Assembly: GCF_001010355.1 (NCBI RefSeq)
Contig: NZ_JPLA01000024.1
Coordinates: forward strand, 1-64,000
Source of the DNA: Dyella japonica DSM 16301
GTDB taxonomy: Bacteria; Pseudomonadota; Gammaproteobacteria; Xanthomonadales; Rhodanobacteraceae
Length of the DNA stretch: 64,000 bases
Direction: 5' to 3'
A program made the position numbers and the translations under genes. Of this stretch, positions 19,861 to 30,740 are shown piece by piece. Position 1 is the stretch's first letter, and the number at the start of each line of letters is the position of its first letter. A model generated the notes under the pieces. It was not told where the DNA came from. It made no database searches and saw nothing but the letters and a program-made list of their open reading frames with translations.

Positions 19861-19894
19861 GAGCGATGGGCGCTTGGGCCACCATCGCTCTTCT
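19861..19894 (+). terminator. candidate terminator after degP
   Basis: A 9-bp stem GAGCGATGG/CCATCGCTC with a 12-nt loop (19861-19890) is followed by TTCT. A second perfect stem ACGCCTCG-CAA-CGAGGCGT follows at 19910-19928. The T-run is poor, so this is a moderate call, but it suggests that degP and lepA are separate units. A -10-like GATAAT at 19996-20001 could serve lepA. Confidence 0.45.
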
Positions 19895-20077
19895 GGGAGG
19901 GATCGCGCGACGCCTCGCAACGAGGCGTTCCGATCTCGCTTATCCCCTTGAGATGGCCCGCTTTTCCCGATGCCCGAAGTGGCACGGTTCCATGCGATAA
20001 TGCCGGGTTCGTGTGACCATCCCGGTCATGCGCTGCCTGCGCGTACCGCAGATCAGTGAACGCCGCTAGCGTGCTCC

Positions 20078-21868
<1,791 letters not shown>

Positions 21869-21964
21869 AGCTGAGCTTGTCGCAGCGATGGCAGGCCGCC
21901 TGGCATCCTGCCGATCGATGGTTCCCTGTCACACCCTCGTTCCACTGCTCCTGAGGAGCTTTCA

Positions 21965-22867
21965 ATGGATTTTGATTTTTCGGCGATTCTGCTTGGCCTG
22001 ACTGTGCTGTTCGGCGTGGTGTGGGGTCTGGACCGCCTGTTCTTCTACAAGTCGCGCAAGGCCAAGGCCGAGGCGGTGGGCAAGGAGCCGCACGAGCCGG
22101 TGGCGGTGGACTGGGCCCGTTCGCTGTTTCCGGTGGTGCTGGTGGTGCTGGTGTTGCGTTCGTTCGTGGCCGAGCCGTTCCGCATACCGTCCGGTTCGAT
22201 GATGCCGACGCTGGATGTCGGCGATTTCATCCTGGTCAATAAATTTGCGTATGGCCTGCGCATGCCGGCCTTCAACAACAAGTTCGTCAGTCTGGGCGAG
22301 CCCAAGCGCGGCGACGTGGTGGTGTTCCGCTTCCCGGGTTATCTGTGCGAAGACGGCGGCAAGCTGGTGCGCAGCGGCGACCAGAGCTGCGCCGATCCGC
22401 ATGCGCCGGTGCCGAACCAGAACTGGATCAAGCGCATCATCGGCATGCCGGGCGACCGCGTTGAGATGCATGGCGACCAGTTGATCGTGAACGGCGAGCC
22501 GGTAGCCGCGGACCTGATTGGCCCATACGAGGGCGACCCCAAGCGCGCCGAATCGCGCCTGATGCTGGAAATGGGCGCCACCGTGTGGAACGAGCACCTG
22601 CCCAACGGCGAGGGCGGGGTGGTCAATCACCTGACTGCGCGCATGCCCAACTACACCGTGCCGCCGCCGCTGCCCAACCCGCATGTGCCGCTGGTGGTGC
22701 CCCAGGGCTGCTACCTGGCGATGGGCGACAACCGTTACAACAGTACCGACAGCCGCTGGTGGGGCTGCCTGCCGGAGCAGAACCTGGCCGGCAAGGCCTT
22801 CCTGATCTGGCTGAGCTGGACCGGCTCGGGCGTGGCCTTCCATCGCATGGGTACGGTCATTCACTAA
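21965..22867 (+). CDS. lepB: signal peptidase I (LepB)
   Basis: A 300-residue housekeeping leader peptidase. Two N-terminal membrane segments (about 5-28 and 52-70) are joined by a basic cytoplasmic loop, as in E. coli LepB. Catalytic Ser78 lies in RIPSGSMMPTLDVGD, Lys156 in WIKRIIGMPGD, and the GDNRYNSTDSRWWG box is near residue 260. An AGGAG ribosome-binding site lies 6 nt upstream. It follows lepA as in most gammaproteobacteria and is the main paralogue; the shorter enzyme is at 196-870. Confidence 0.97.
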   Translation: MDFDFSAILLGLTVLFGVVWGLDRLFFYKSRKAKAEAVGKEPHEPVAVDWARSLFPVVLVVLVLRSFVAEPFRIPSGSMMPTLDVGDFILVNKFAYGLRMPAFNNKFVSLGEPKRGDVVVFRFPGYLCEDGGKLVRSGDQSCADPHAPVPNQNWIKRIIGMPGDRVEMHGDQLIVNGEPVAADLIGPYEGDPKRAESRLMLEMGATVWNEHLPNGEGGVVNHLTARMPNYTVPPPLPNPHVPLVVPQGCYLAMGDNRYNSTDSRWWGCLPEQNLAGKAFLIWLSWTGSGVAFHRMGTVIH

Positions 22868-23011
22868 AAGCGTGACGGGCATAGGTCTGTGCCCGGTGAC
22901 GTTCCAGGCCGCTTGGCGCGACAATGCAGGCGCCAAGTCGCCTCCGGGGCGGCTGGGTGGCGCCTTGCCAGTAAACCGGATATCGCCGAAAGGCGGCATA
23001 GCGAGGGGACT

Positions 23012-23389
23012 ATGAAATCGAAGCAAACGGGCATCACCCTGATCGGGTTTCTCGTGGTGTTGGTGGTGGTGGGCTTTTTCGGCTACATGGCCATGAAGCT
23101 GGTGCCGGCCTATACCGAGTTCATGGGCGTGACCAAGGCCATGAACCAGCTGGCGAGCGAAGATGGTCCCAAGTCGGTGACCCAGGTCCGCAATGACCTG
23201 ATGAAGAAGCTCGACTTCCAGTACGTGAGCGACGACACCATCACGCCGCAGGACATCAACATCAAGCGCACCGGCAATGCGACGTCGCTCAATGTGAGCT
23301 ACGACAAGCGCATTCCGTTTATGTACAACATCGACTTCCTGTTGCACTTCGAAAAGAGCGTGGCGCTGCAGGGTAATGTCGAAGGTTAA
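23012..23389 (+). CDS. DUF4845 membrane-anchored protein
   Basis: A 125-residue protein with one N-terminal hydrophobic helix (residues 7-28, GITLIGFLVVLVVVGFFGY) and a small extracytoplasmic domain. The DUF4845 family is typically encoded between lepB and rnc, as here. The N-terminus resembles a class III or pilin signal (basic residues, then a G-ITLIG stretch), but the glutamate normally found five residues after the cleavage site in pilins is missing. The function is unknown; a role with signal peptidase or the Sec system is conjecture from position. ATG 23012 follows GAGGGG. Confidence 0.9.
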   Translation: MKSKQTGITLIGFLVVLVVVGFFGYMAMKLVPAYTEFMGVTKAMNQLASEDGPKSVTQVRNDLMKKLDFQYVSDDTITPQDINIKRTGNATSLNVSYDKRIPFMYNIDFLLHFEKSVALQGNVEG

Positions 23390-23404
23390 GCACAGGCCCA
23401 GGAT

Positions 23405-24061
23405 TTGACCAAGCTCGCCTATAGTTTTCGTGATCCTGCCCTCGCAGAACTGGCGTTGACTCATCGCAGCGCCGGGAAGCCCAACAACGAGCGGCTGGAA
23501 TTCCTGGGCGATGCCTTGCTCGGCGTGGTGGTTGCCGAGCTGCTGTACGAGGCTCACCCCAATGCGAGCGAGGGCGAGCTGTCCCGCTTGCGCGCGCAGT
23601 TGGTGAACGGCCAGGCGCTGGCCGTCATCGCACGCGAACTGGAACTGGGCGATGAGCTCAAGCTGGGCTCGGGTGAATTGAAGAGCGGCGGTTTCCGCCG
23701 CGATTCCATCCTCGCCGACGCTTTCGAGGCCTTGTTGGCGGCGGTGTATCTCGATGCCGGCTTCGAGGCCTGCCGCAACGTGGTGCGCGGCCTGTTCGAG
23801 CCGCTGGTGGCGGCCATTCCGCGCTCTTCCAAGGACGCCAAGACCCGCCTGCAGGAGTTGCTGCAGGCGCGCGGCTGGCCCTTGCCGCAGTACGATCTGA
23901 TCGACAGCCATGGCGAAGACCACGCCAAGACCTTCGACGTCTCGTGCGAAATCAACGAACCGGCACCCATCCGGGCCGAGGGTCACGGCACCAGTCGCCG
24001 GGCCGCTGAACAGGACGCCGCTGAAACCGTGCTGCGCCTCATGCAGGAATTGAACTCATGA
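23405..24061 (+). CDS. rnc: ribonuclease III
   Basis: A 218-residue double-strand-specific endoribonuclease that matures rRNA and processes mRNA. The catalytic domain has the signature [13 protein letters not shown] (about 27-39) and the second acidic motif [15 protein letters not shown]. The dsRNA-binding domain covers about 150-217 ([26 protein letters not shown]). The start codon is TTG 23405: no ATG or GTG precedes the conserved region after the upstream stop, and AGG lies at -8 to -10. The N-terminus is about 9 residues shorter than E. coli Rnc. It overlaps era by 4 nt, and rnc is autoregulated by self-cleavage in several bacteria. Confidence 0.97.
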   Translation: MTKLAYSFRDPALAELALTHRSAGKPNNERLEFLGDALLGVVVAELLYEAHPNASEGELSRLRAQLVNGQALAVIARELELGDELKLGSGELKSGGFRRDSILADAFEALLAAVYLDAGFEACRNVVRGLFEPLVAAIPRSSKDAKTRLQELLQARGWPLPQYDLIDSHGEDHAKTFDVSCEINEPAPIRAEGHGTSRRAAEQDAAETVLRLMQELNS

Positions 24062-24999
24062 ACGACAACGACGAACTCGATCTCGGCGCACCGGCCGAAC
24101 TTCCCCACGACGATTTTCGCTGCGGCACCGTGGCGCTCGCGGGGCGTCCCAATGTGGGCAAGTCCACCTTGCTCAACGCGCTGATCGGGTTTCGCCTGTC
24201 CATTGTCAGCCCGCGTCCGCAGACCACCCGCCACCGCATCCTCGGCATCGCCACCAGCGAGGCCGGCCAGATCATGTACGTGGATACGCCGGGCCTGCAT
24301 CGTGGCGCCAAGCGCGCGATGAATCGCAGTCTCAACCGCGCTGCGCGTTCGGCCATCAGTGAAGTGGATGTGGTGGTGCAGGTGATCGAGGCGGGCCGCT
24401 GGACCGATGAAGACGAGGCGCTGTACGACGCGCTGGTCGAGCAGAAGGTGCCGCGCCTGCTGGTGATCAACAAGGTCGACCTGGCCAAGGACAAGACCAC
24501 CATGCTGCCCTTCGTGGCAGAGCTGATGGCGCGCCACAGTTTCGACGAGGTCTACTACGTCAGCGCGCTGAAGGAGAAGGGCCTGAAGGAGCTGGAGACG
24601 GGCATCCTCAAGCGCCTGCCGGTGCAGCCGCCGGTGTTTGGCGAAGACGAAGTCACCGATCGCAGCGAGCGTTTCCTCGCCGCCGAAATGGTGCGCGAGC
24701 AGCTCATGCTGCGTCTGGACCAGGAGCTCCCATACGCCACCACGGTGGAGATCGAGCAGTTCAGCGATCGCCCTGATGGCATCGCCGAAATCCACGCCGT
24801 GATCTGGGTGGAACGCGATGGGCAGAAGGCCATCGTGATCGGCAATGGCGGTGCGCAGCTCAAGGCAATTGGCACGTCGGCGCGTCGCCATATGGAACGC
24901 ACCTTCGAGCGCAAAGTTTTTCTTCGTCTATGGGTGAAGGTGCGCGAAGGCTGGGTCGACGACGAGACCATGCTGAAGAAATTCGGATACACCGATTGA
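24058..24999 (+). CDS. era: GTPase Era
   Basis: A 313-residue essential GTPase that binds the 3' end of 16S rRNA and assists 30S assembly. G1 is GRPNVGKS (residues 29-36), G2 [11 protein letters not shown]3 DTPGL, and G4 NKVD. The C-terminal KH domain (about 215-295) carries [27 protein letters not shown]. The ATGA overlap with the rnc stop gives translational coupling. About 15 extra acidic residues precede the G domain compared with E. coli Era. Confidence 0.98.
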   Translation: MNDNDELDLGAPAELPHDDFRCGTVALAGRPNVGKSTLLNALIGFRLSIVSPRPQTTRHRILGIATSEAGQIMYVDTPGLHRGAKRAMNRSLNRAARSAISEVDVVVQVIEAGRWTDEDEALYDALVEQKVPRLLVINKVDLAKDKTTMLPFVAELMARHSFDEVYYVSALKEKGLKELETGILKRLPVQPPVFGEDEVTDRSERFLAAEMVREQLMLRLDQELPYATTVEIEQFSDRPDGIAEIHAVIWVERDGQKAIVIGNGGAQLKAIGTSARRHMERTFERKVFLRLWVKVREGWVDDETMLKKFGYTD

Positions 25000-25097
25000 G
25001 TCTGCGCATGCGTGATATCGGGCAGGCCAAGCGCGTGGCTCTGCCTGGTATGCCTGACTGCGCGGTCATCCACTGACCAGGCCCGACAGTCACCACC

Positions 25098-25808
25098 ATG
25101 CGTATCGAGCAGCAGCCGGCCTATGTGCTTCATTCGCGGCCTTATCGCGAGACATCGCTGCTGCTTGAATGCCTGACGCGCGACCACGGGCGTCTGGGCG
25201 TGGTGGCGCGCGGCGTGCGGCGCGAGCGTGCGCGCGTGCAGCGTGCCCAACTGGAGCCATTCCAGTCCCTGTCGCTCGATCTGCTGTTGCGCGGCGAGCT
25301 GGCCACCTTGCAGAGCGCGGAGCATACGAGCCCGCCGTTGCGTCTGCTGGGCGATGCCGGCCTGGCGGGCCTATACCTCAATGAGCTTTGCGTACGGCTG
25401 ACCGGTCGTCAGGATCCCTTGCCTGATCTGTTCGACGCGTATGCGCGCACCTTGCCGCGTCTTGCGGGCAGCGAGCCGCTGGCCTGGAGCCTGCGGCGTT
25501 TCGAGCGCGACCTGCTAGAGGCGATCGGTTACGGCCTGCAGCTTGAATTCGAAGCGGAGTCCGGCGAGCCGTTGGAGCCGACCCAGCTTTACCGCTATGT
25601 GGTGGAGCAGGGGCCCACACCGTGTCGCACGGGAACGGCCCATGCCTTGCGCGGAGTCGATCTGCTCGCCCTGGCTGCCGATGACATGCCCGATGCCGCC
25701 GGCTTGTCGGCACTGCGCAGCATGATGCGCGAGGTGATCCGCTTTCATCTGGGCGGTGGCGAACTGCGGGCGTGGCACGTGCTGGGCGGGGCGATGTCGC
25801 GTCGTTGA
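25098..25808 (+). CDS. recO: DNA repair protein RecO
   Basis: A 236-residue RecF-pathway mediator that loads RecA onto gapped DNA with RecR. An N-terminal OB fold (about 1-80, YVLHSRPYRETSLLLECLTRDHGRLGVVARGVRR) is followed by a helical domain with GLYLNELCVRLTGRQDP and a C-terminal DM..L..LRSMMREVIRFHLGG segment. The zinc-binding cysteines of some RecO proteins are absent, as in E. coli. It closes the lepA-to-recO cluster and ends 2 nt from the convergent REC-Hpt gene. Confidence 0.95.
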   Translation: MRIEQQPAYVLHSRPYRETSLLLECLTRDHGRLGVVARGVRRERARVQRAQLEPFQSLSLDLLLRGELATLQSAEHTSPPLRLLGDAGLAGLYLNELCVRLTGRQDPLPDLFDAYARTLPRLAGSEPLAWSLRRFERDLLEAIGYGLQLEFEAESGEPLEPTQLYRYVVEQGPTPCRTGTAHALRGVDLLALAADDMPDAAGLSALRSMMREVIRFHLGGGELRAWHVLGGAMSRR

Positions 25809-25810
25809 AC

Positions 25811-26566
25811 TCAGGTGGCCGCGTCGCCGCCAAGCGCATCGATGGTGGCCAGCAGCGAGCGGCGGAAGCGCGACAGCGGCGCCAGCGAACCGGAATGCTT
25901 CAGCTTGAGATGACGCTGCAACAGCGTCGCCTGGACGCCCAGCGCTGCCGCGCCGCAGAAGCCGCAGGACGAGCGCAGGCGATGCATGCGGTCGGCGAGT
26001 GCTTCGGTGTCGTCCAGCAGCGCGTCCAGATCCTGATACAGCCCCGCCAGCTCCGCGCGCAGCAGCGTGCGCATCGCCTTCACTACATCGGCGTCGCCCA
26101 TGGTGGCGATCGCCTGTGCGTCATCCAGCAGCGGCACGGCGGCGGCACCCGCGTGGACCAGCGCCAGGATGCGGCGCAGATCGGCCAGGCTGCAGGGCTT
26201 TTGCAGCACCTCGCTGAATTCGGCGGCAAGCAGACGTTGCCGTTCGATGACATCCATCTCCGCGCTGGTCGCGACGGCGGTGCAATCGCTGGAACGCGCC
26301 TGTGGATCGTGGCGCAGGGCGGTCAGTACCTCTTCGGCACCTGCGCCTGGCATGCGGCAATCCAGCAGGAGCAGGTCAAACGCTTCGTCGCGCGCCAGGG
26401 CGATGGCCGAGGGGCCGTCATGACAGGCATGCGCGTGCAGACCGAGGCTGCGCAGGGCTTCCACCAGGAAAAGACGGCTGCTCGGGTCGTCGTCGGCCAC
26501 CAGGGCGCGGACGGTGAAGGGCGCGCTCCGATGGCCTGAAGGCTCGCTGGAAAGCGTGTGTTGCAT
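25811..26566 (-). CDS. orphan response regulator with Hpt-like domain
   Basis: A 251-residue cytoplasmic two-domain signalling protein. The receiver domain (about 18-135) has the acidic pair DDD (25-27), phospho-acceptor Asp69 in LLLDCRMP, Thr/Ser at TS (100-101) and Lys123 in LQKP. The C-terminal part (about 150-245) is helical, with MHRLRSSCGFCGA. His195 here matches the phosphotransfer histidine of Hpt domains, whose usual motif is HxLKGSS. This REC-Hpt order occurs as the tail of hybrid kinases, but here it stands alone with no kinase or output domain nearby. It is convergent with recO. Confidence 0.87.
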   Translation of the reverse strand: MQHTLSSEPSGHRSAPFTVRALVADDDPSSRLFLVEALRSLGLHAHACHDGPSAIALARDEAFDLLLLDCRMPGAGAEEVLTALRHDPQARSSDCTAVATSAEMDVIERQRLLAAEFSEVLQKPCSLADLRRILALVHAGAAAVPLLDDAQAIATMGDADVVKAMRTLLRAELAGLYQDLDALLDDTEALADRMHRLRSSCGFCGAAALGVQATLLQRHLKLKHSGSLAPLSRFRRSLLATIDALGGDAAT

Positions 26567-26610
26567 GACTTGTCCGTGTCGTTCAGCTGATTTTGGCAGA
26601 ATGGCGCTTC

Positions 26611-28632
26611 ATGCGCCCCACATCAAGCCAACTTTTTCTCACTCTGTGCGTCCTCCTATGGGCGTGCTGGACGCCGCCAGCCCGCGCCGACGTGGCGCTG
26701 GGCGCCAAGACCGTGACCGTTCCCGGGCTGAAGATGCAGGGCGTGCAGTCGCAGATCGGCGAAGACGGCGAGGGCGGCCTCAAGCTCAGTCTGCGGGCGG
26801 CCAAGGCCGATGTGCCGGCAATGGGTTGGAAGCGCGTCGGGGTGGACCTGCAAGGGGTGCTTCAGCGCGATACGCATATGCGCTGGTTGTTCGATGGCAC
26901 GGCCCAGCTTGCCGGCGCACCGGGCGCGGCCTTGAGCAACGCCAAGGTGTCGATGGTGATCGACGAGGCGGCCAACACGCTGGAAATCAATCTGACCCAG
27001 GGTGCGATCCAGGCGAGCACGGCCTTGCCGCTCGACCAGCCGACGCACGCGCAGATCAGCCTCAAGGGGGTGCCGCTGGCCTGGTTGCAGGGCCTGTTGA
27101 GCACGGTGTGGTCCGGGCGAGCCACCGGCGGCAAGCTCGATGCCGATATGGCGCTGGATATCCAGGACAAGGGCCTGCAGGCGTCCGGGCAGTTTGCGCT
27201 GAACGGCGGCGGGTTCGATACGCCCGGCGGCGCACTGGCTGGCCAGGCGGTCAACGGAAACGGTCGGCTCAACCTCGACACCACCAGCGCACCCACCCGC
27301 ATCGACCTGGATGCCAGCCTGCGCGGCGGCGAGTTGCTGTTGGGCCCCATCTATGCGCGCCTGCCCGATCATCCGGTGCAGTTGAGCCTGTCCGCTGCGA
27401 CGCGCAACGGCGCGGTGGATTTCAATCGGCTGCGCGTAGCCGACGCCGATGCCCTGCAGCTGGAGGGCGCCATGGCGTTCAACGCCAAGGGTGAGCTGCA
27501 GCAGCTCAAGCTCGATCGCCTGCAGTCGCGTTTTCCGGCGGCGTATCAGCGTTACGGACAGGCCTGGCTGGCGACGCTGGGCTTGCGGGACATGCGCATC
27601 GATGGCGAGCTCAGCGGCAATCTGGATCTGGGCCCCGACGGCCTGCGCAGTTTCGCGTTCGACACGAATGGCCTGGACGCCGCCGACGCCGACGGTCGCC
27701 TGGCCGTAAAGGGCTTGCGCGGCGGCCTGGACTGGAACGCCAACAGCGATCGTCCGCTCACCTCGATGTCGTGGCAGGCCTTGCAGGTCTACCGCATACC
27801 CAACGGTGCGGCGCAGTTGCGCTGGCAAAGCAAGGGCGGCGCCCTCACGCTGCAGCGCGCCGTGGATATTCCGGTGCTCAACGGGCGTATGCACGTGGGC
27901 GATCTGGCGTGGCGTCCGGCGGCTGCCAAAGGGCGCCGACTGGAAACCTCGCTCGCGTTCGCCGGCATCGACATGGCGTCGTTCTCGCGCACCATGGGTT
28001 GGCCGGAGTTTCCCGGAACGCTGGGTGGCGCCATTCCGGCCCTGCGCTGGGTGGATGACCGCTTCGAGCTGGAGGGCGGCCTGTCGGTCAATGTGTTCGA
28101 TGGTTTCGTCGACATCACGCGGCTGAGCCTGCAAGGGCCGTTCGGGCCCAGTCCCGTCTTCAGTGGCGATGTGCAATTGCGCCAGCTCGATCTGGCCGCG
28201 ATGACCAGCGTATTCGACTTCGGCAGTATCACCGGCCGTATGGACGGCTCCATCAACGAGCTGCGCCTGGTCAACTGGAACCCGGTGGCGTTCAAGGCCA
28301 GCCTGCTAGCCGGCAGCGGCGGGCGCATCAGTCAACGTGCCGTGAACAACCTCACCTCGGTCGGTGGCGGCGGCATGGCGGCGGGTCTGCAGGGTGCCGT
28401 GCTCAAGCTGTTCAAGACGTTTGGTTATAAGCGCATCGGCCTCAATTGCACGCTGCAGGCGTCCGTATGTCATATGGGCGGCCTCGACAACGATGCCGAT
28501 GGCTACACTATCGTCGAAGGCAGCGGCTTGCCGCGCCTGCAGGTGATCGGACACCAGGCGCAGGTCGACTGGCCCACGCTGGTTCGCCGATTGAAAGCCG
28601 CCATTGAAGGCAATGGACCGGAAGTCCACTAG
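26611..28632 (+). CDS. YdbH/AsmA-like periplasmic protein, possible lipid-transport bridge
   Basis: A 673-residue protein with an N-terminal signal or anchor (residues 1-26, ARA|D) and almost entirely amphipathic beta repeats, the pattern of AsmA-like/YdbH bridge proteins. The C-terminal 170 residues have ALRWVDDRFELEGGLSV, GRISQRAVNNLTSVGGGG, a YKRIGLNCTL stretch with a second Cys ten residues on, and GLPRLQVIGHQAQVDWP. I recall these features from YdbH-like proteins encoded next to DUF1318 genes, and a DUF1318 lipoprotein follows 29 nt downstream. In E. coli, YdbH with the lipoprotein YnbE and the chaperone YdbL helps phospholipid traffic between membranes. That function here is inference. 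ATG 26611 is chosen because it starts the signal peptide; TTG 26593 is the only upstream alternative. Confidence 0.78.
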   Translation: MRPTSSQLFLTLCVLLWACWTPPARADVALGAKTVTVPGLKMQGVQSQIGEDGEGGLKLSLRAAKADVPAMGWKRVGVDLQGVLQRDTHMRWLFDGTAQLAGAPGAALSNAKVSMVIDEAANTLEINLTQGAIQASTALPLDQPTHAQISLKGVPLAWLQGLLSTVWSGRATGGKLDADMALDIQDKGLQASGQFALNGGGFDTPGGALAGQAVNGNGRLNLDTTSAPTRIDLDASLRGGELLLGPIYARLPDHPVQLSLSAATRNGAVDFNRLRVADADALQLEGAMAFNAKGELQQLKLDRLQSRFPAAYQRYGQAWLATLGLRDMRIDGELSGNLDLGPDGLRSFAFDTNGLDAADADGRLAVKGLRGGLDWNANSDRPLTSMSWQALQVYRIPNGAAQLRWQSKGGALTLQRAVDIPVLNGRMHVGDLAWRPAAAKGRRLETSLAFAGIDMASFSRTMGWPEFPGTLGGAIPALRWVDDRFELEGGLSVNVFDGFVDITRLSLQGPFGPSPVFSGDVQLRQLDLAAMTSVFDFGSITGRMDGSINELRLVNWNPVAFKASLLAGSGGRISQRAVNNLTSVGGGGMAAGLQGAVLKLFKTFGYKRIGLNCTLQASVCHMGGLDNDADGYTIVEGSGLPRLQVIGHQAQVDWPTLVRRLKAAIEGNGPEVH

Positions 28633-28661
28633 CAACACCCCCACCCCCAAGGAGTCGAATC

Positions 28662-29264
28662 ATGCGCAAGCTCGTCTATGGATTGCTGACCACGCTGCTG
28701 GTCGCGCTGGTGGGGTGCGTCACCATCAATGTCTATTTCCCTGAAGCGGCCGCGCAAAAGGCCGCCGATCAGTTCATCGGCACCGTGCTCGACAGCTCCG
28801 CGCCGGCGCAGCCGGCCAAGGACGAGCCGCCGGCGCCGCCGAAGAAGAACAACGAGCCCTCGGCGATGCTGCTGGACCTGCTGATTCCTGCCGCCTACGC
28901 CGCGGACGCGCCGAACCTGCGCGTGCAGACGGCGACCACGGAAGCCATCCACGGCCGCATGCAGGCGCGTTTCCGCGACACCCTGACGCCGCTCTTCAAC
29001 AGCGGTGCGGTGGGCTTCACCCAGGATGGCCTGGTGGCCGTGCGCGATGCCGGCAAGCTGCCGCTGGACCAGCGAGCCGGCGTGAGCGCCGCCGTGGCCG
29101 ATGAGAATCGCGATCGCAATGCGCTCTACCGCGAAGTGGCCAACGCCAACAACCATCCGGAGTGGGAAGCACAGATTCGCGCCACCTTCGCCAAGGGCTG
29201 GATCGAGCGGGCGCGGCCGGGCTGGTATTATCAGGACCCCTCGGGGGCATGGAAGCAGAAGTAA
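28662..29264 (+). CDS. DUF1318 (YdbL-like) lipoprotein
   Basis: A 200-residue lipoprotein: lipobox LVGC with Cys19, and Val after the Cys, which favours outer-membrane sorting. After the Cys comes VTINVYFPEAAAQKAADQFI, then a Pro/Lys/Ala-rich linker (about 45-70), then a second hydrophobic LIPAAYAAD stretch that resembles a signal-peptide end. The DUF1318/YdbL domain fills about 90-200 (ENRDRNALYREVANANNH, GWIERARPGWYYQDPSGAWK). E. coli YdbL is a soluble periplasmic protein without a lipid anchor, so the N-terminal third may correspond to the separate lipoprotein YnbE. It follows the YdbH-like gene and ends at a terminator. Confidence 0.85.
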   Translation: MRKLVYGLLTTLLVALVGCVTINVYFPEAAAQKAADQFIGTVLDSSAPAQPAKDEPPAPPKKNNEPSAMLLDLLIPAAYAADAPNLRVQTATTEAIHGRMQARFRDTLTPLFNSGAVGFTQDGLVAVRDAGKLPLDQRAGVSAAVADENRDRNALYREVANANNHPEWEAQIRATFAKGWIERARPGWYYQDPSGAWKQK

Positions 29265-29290
29265 GCCATCCGCCCTCTTAGCCCGATCAC

Positions 29291-29328
29291 CGCGCCCGGG
29301 TCCCGCTGATCCGGGCGCGCGCGTTTTT
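29291..29328 (+). terminator. terminator after the YdbH/YdbL pair
   Basis: A 9-bp GC stem CGCGCCCGG/CCGGGCGCG (29291-29299 and 29311-29319) with a 5-T run at 29324-29328. It separates the DUF1318 gene from rlmD. Confidence 0.85.
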
Positions 29329-29359
29329 GATAGGCAGTGCCTGGAAGACAGTTCCCGCG

Positions 29360-30673
29360 ATGAAAGAATTCGAAGCCACCATCACCGACCTCAGCCACGA
29401 CGGCAAGGGCGTCACCCGCATCGACGGCAAGGCCGTGTTCGTCAGCGGCGCACTGCTGGGCGAAGAGGTCAAGCTGCGCATCCGCAAGCGTCATCGTCAC
29501 TATGACGAAGCGGAGGTGGTGGAGCTGGTGACCCGCTCGCCGCACCGCGTGGAGCCGCGCTGCCGTCATTTCGGCCAGTGCGGCGGCTGCTCGCTGCAAC
29601 ACCTGGATGCGACGGCGCAGATCGAAGTGAAGCAGCGCGTGCTGAAGGACAACTTCGAGCGCATCGGCAAAGTGATGCCGGACCTGTGGCTGCCGCCGCT
29701 GACCGATGAGCCCTGGGCTTATCGCCGCAAGGGTCGCCTGTCCGTGCGTTCGGTGGCGAAGAAGGGCCGCGTGCTGGTGGGCTTTCGCGAGGAGAGCAAT
29801 CCGCGTTTCGTTGCCGACATCACCCAGTGCGAAGTCGTGCATCCGGCGCTGGGCCCCAAGATCGGCCTGCTGGCCGAGCTGATCAGCAGCATGGACGCCG
29901 CCTCCGATATTCCGCAGATCGAGTTCGCCGCCGGCGATGAGGTGGTGGCGCTGGTGTTCCGCCACATGCAGCCGCTGAGCGAGCGCGATCAGGCGGCGCT
30001 GATCGCGTTCGGCCAGCAGCACGGTTTTGCGATCTATCTGCAGCCGGGTGGTGTGACCAGCGTGCATCCGCTGTGGCCGGAGTCGCCGCGACTGGCCTTC
30101 AACATCCCCAGCGACAATGCAGCCTTCGAGGATGTGGAGCTGGAGTTCCGCCCGCTCGATTTCGTGCAGGTCAATGCGGGCATGAATCGCCGCATGATGG
30201 CGCGCGCGATGGAGCTGCTCGATCCGCAGCCCACGGATCGCGTGCTGGACCTGTTCTGCGGCCTGGGCAATTTCACCCTGCCGATTGGTCGGCGTGTCGC
30301 CGAAGTTGTCGGTGTGGAAGGCGAGCATGGCCTGGTCGAGCGCGCTGCTGAAAACGCCGCACGCAACGGCATCACCCACGCCCGTTTCGAAGTGGCCAAC
30401 CTGTTCGAGGATCAGCGCCACACGCACTGGGCCAAGCAGTCGTGGGACAAGCTCTTGCTCGATCCGCCGCGCGCGGGCGCCGACAAGGTGCTGGAGTATC
30501 TCCCGCACAAGGAGACCAGCCGCATCGTCTATGTCTCCTGCCACCCCGGCTCGCTGGCGCGCGACGCAGGCATCCTGGTGCAGAAGCATGGGTTTCGCTT
30601 GAGCGCGGCCGGCGTGATGGATATGTTCCCCCATACGGCGCACGTGGAGTCCATCGCGCTGTTCGAACGCTGA
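29360..30673 (+). CDS. rlmD: 23S rRNA (uracil-1939-C5)-methyltransferase RlmD
   Basis: A 437-residue SAM-dependent RNA methyltransferase. A TRAM RNA-binding domain (about 1-60, ITDLSHDGKGVTRIDGKAVFV) precedes the [4Fe-4S] ligands Cys68, Cys74, Cys77 and probably Cys157. The Rossmann methyltransferase domain has VLDLFCGLGNFTLPIGR, LLLDPPRAGADKVL and the catalytic Cys394 in VSCHPGSLARD. Length and all family motifs are intact. I chose ATG 29360 as it opens the TRAM domain. It is preceded by a terminator, so it should have its own promoter. Confidence 0.97.
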   Translation: MKEFEATITDLSHDGKGVTRIDGKAVFVSGALLGEEVKLRIRKRHRHYDEAEVVELVTRSPHRVEPRCRHFGQCGGCSLQHLDATAQIEVKQRVLKDNFERIGKVMPDLWLPPLTDEPWAYRRKGRLSVRSVAKKGRVLVGFREESNPRFVADITQCEVVHPALGPKIGLLAELISSMDAASDIPQIEFAAGDEVVALVFRHMQPLSERDQAALIAFGQQHGFAIYLQPGGVTSVHPLWPESPRLAFNIPSDNAAFEDVELEFRPLDFVQVNAGMNRRMMARAMELLDPQPTDRVLDLFCGLGNFTLPIGRRVAEVVGVEGEHGLVERAAENAARNGITHARFEVANLFEDQRHTHWAKQSWDKLLLDPPRAGADKVLEYLPHKETSRIVYVSCHPGSLARDAGILVQKHGFRLSAAGVMDMFPHTAHVESIALFER

Positions 30674-30740
30674 GCCATCGCAAGGAAGGCGGGACGCCTT
30701 CACCGCTCCGTCACATCCTTCCCCAATCATCGGTTGACGC

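Noticed and set aside
23012..23389. DUF4845 gene as a type IV pilin or pseudopilin
   Set aside because: The hydrophobic start resembles one, but the Glu at position 5 after the cleavage site is missing and the lepB-rnc position is that of DUF4845.
30685..30701. GAAGGCG-GGA-CGCCTTC hairpin after rlmD as a terminator
   Set aside because: There is a good stem but no T-run on either strand; not called.
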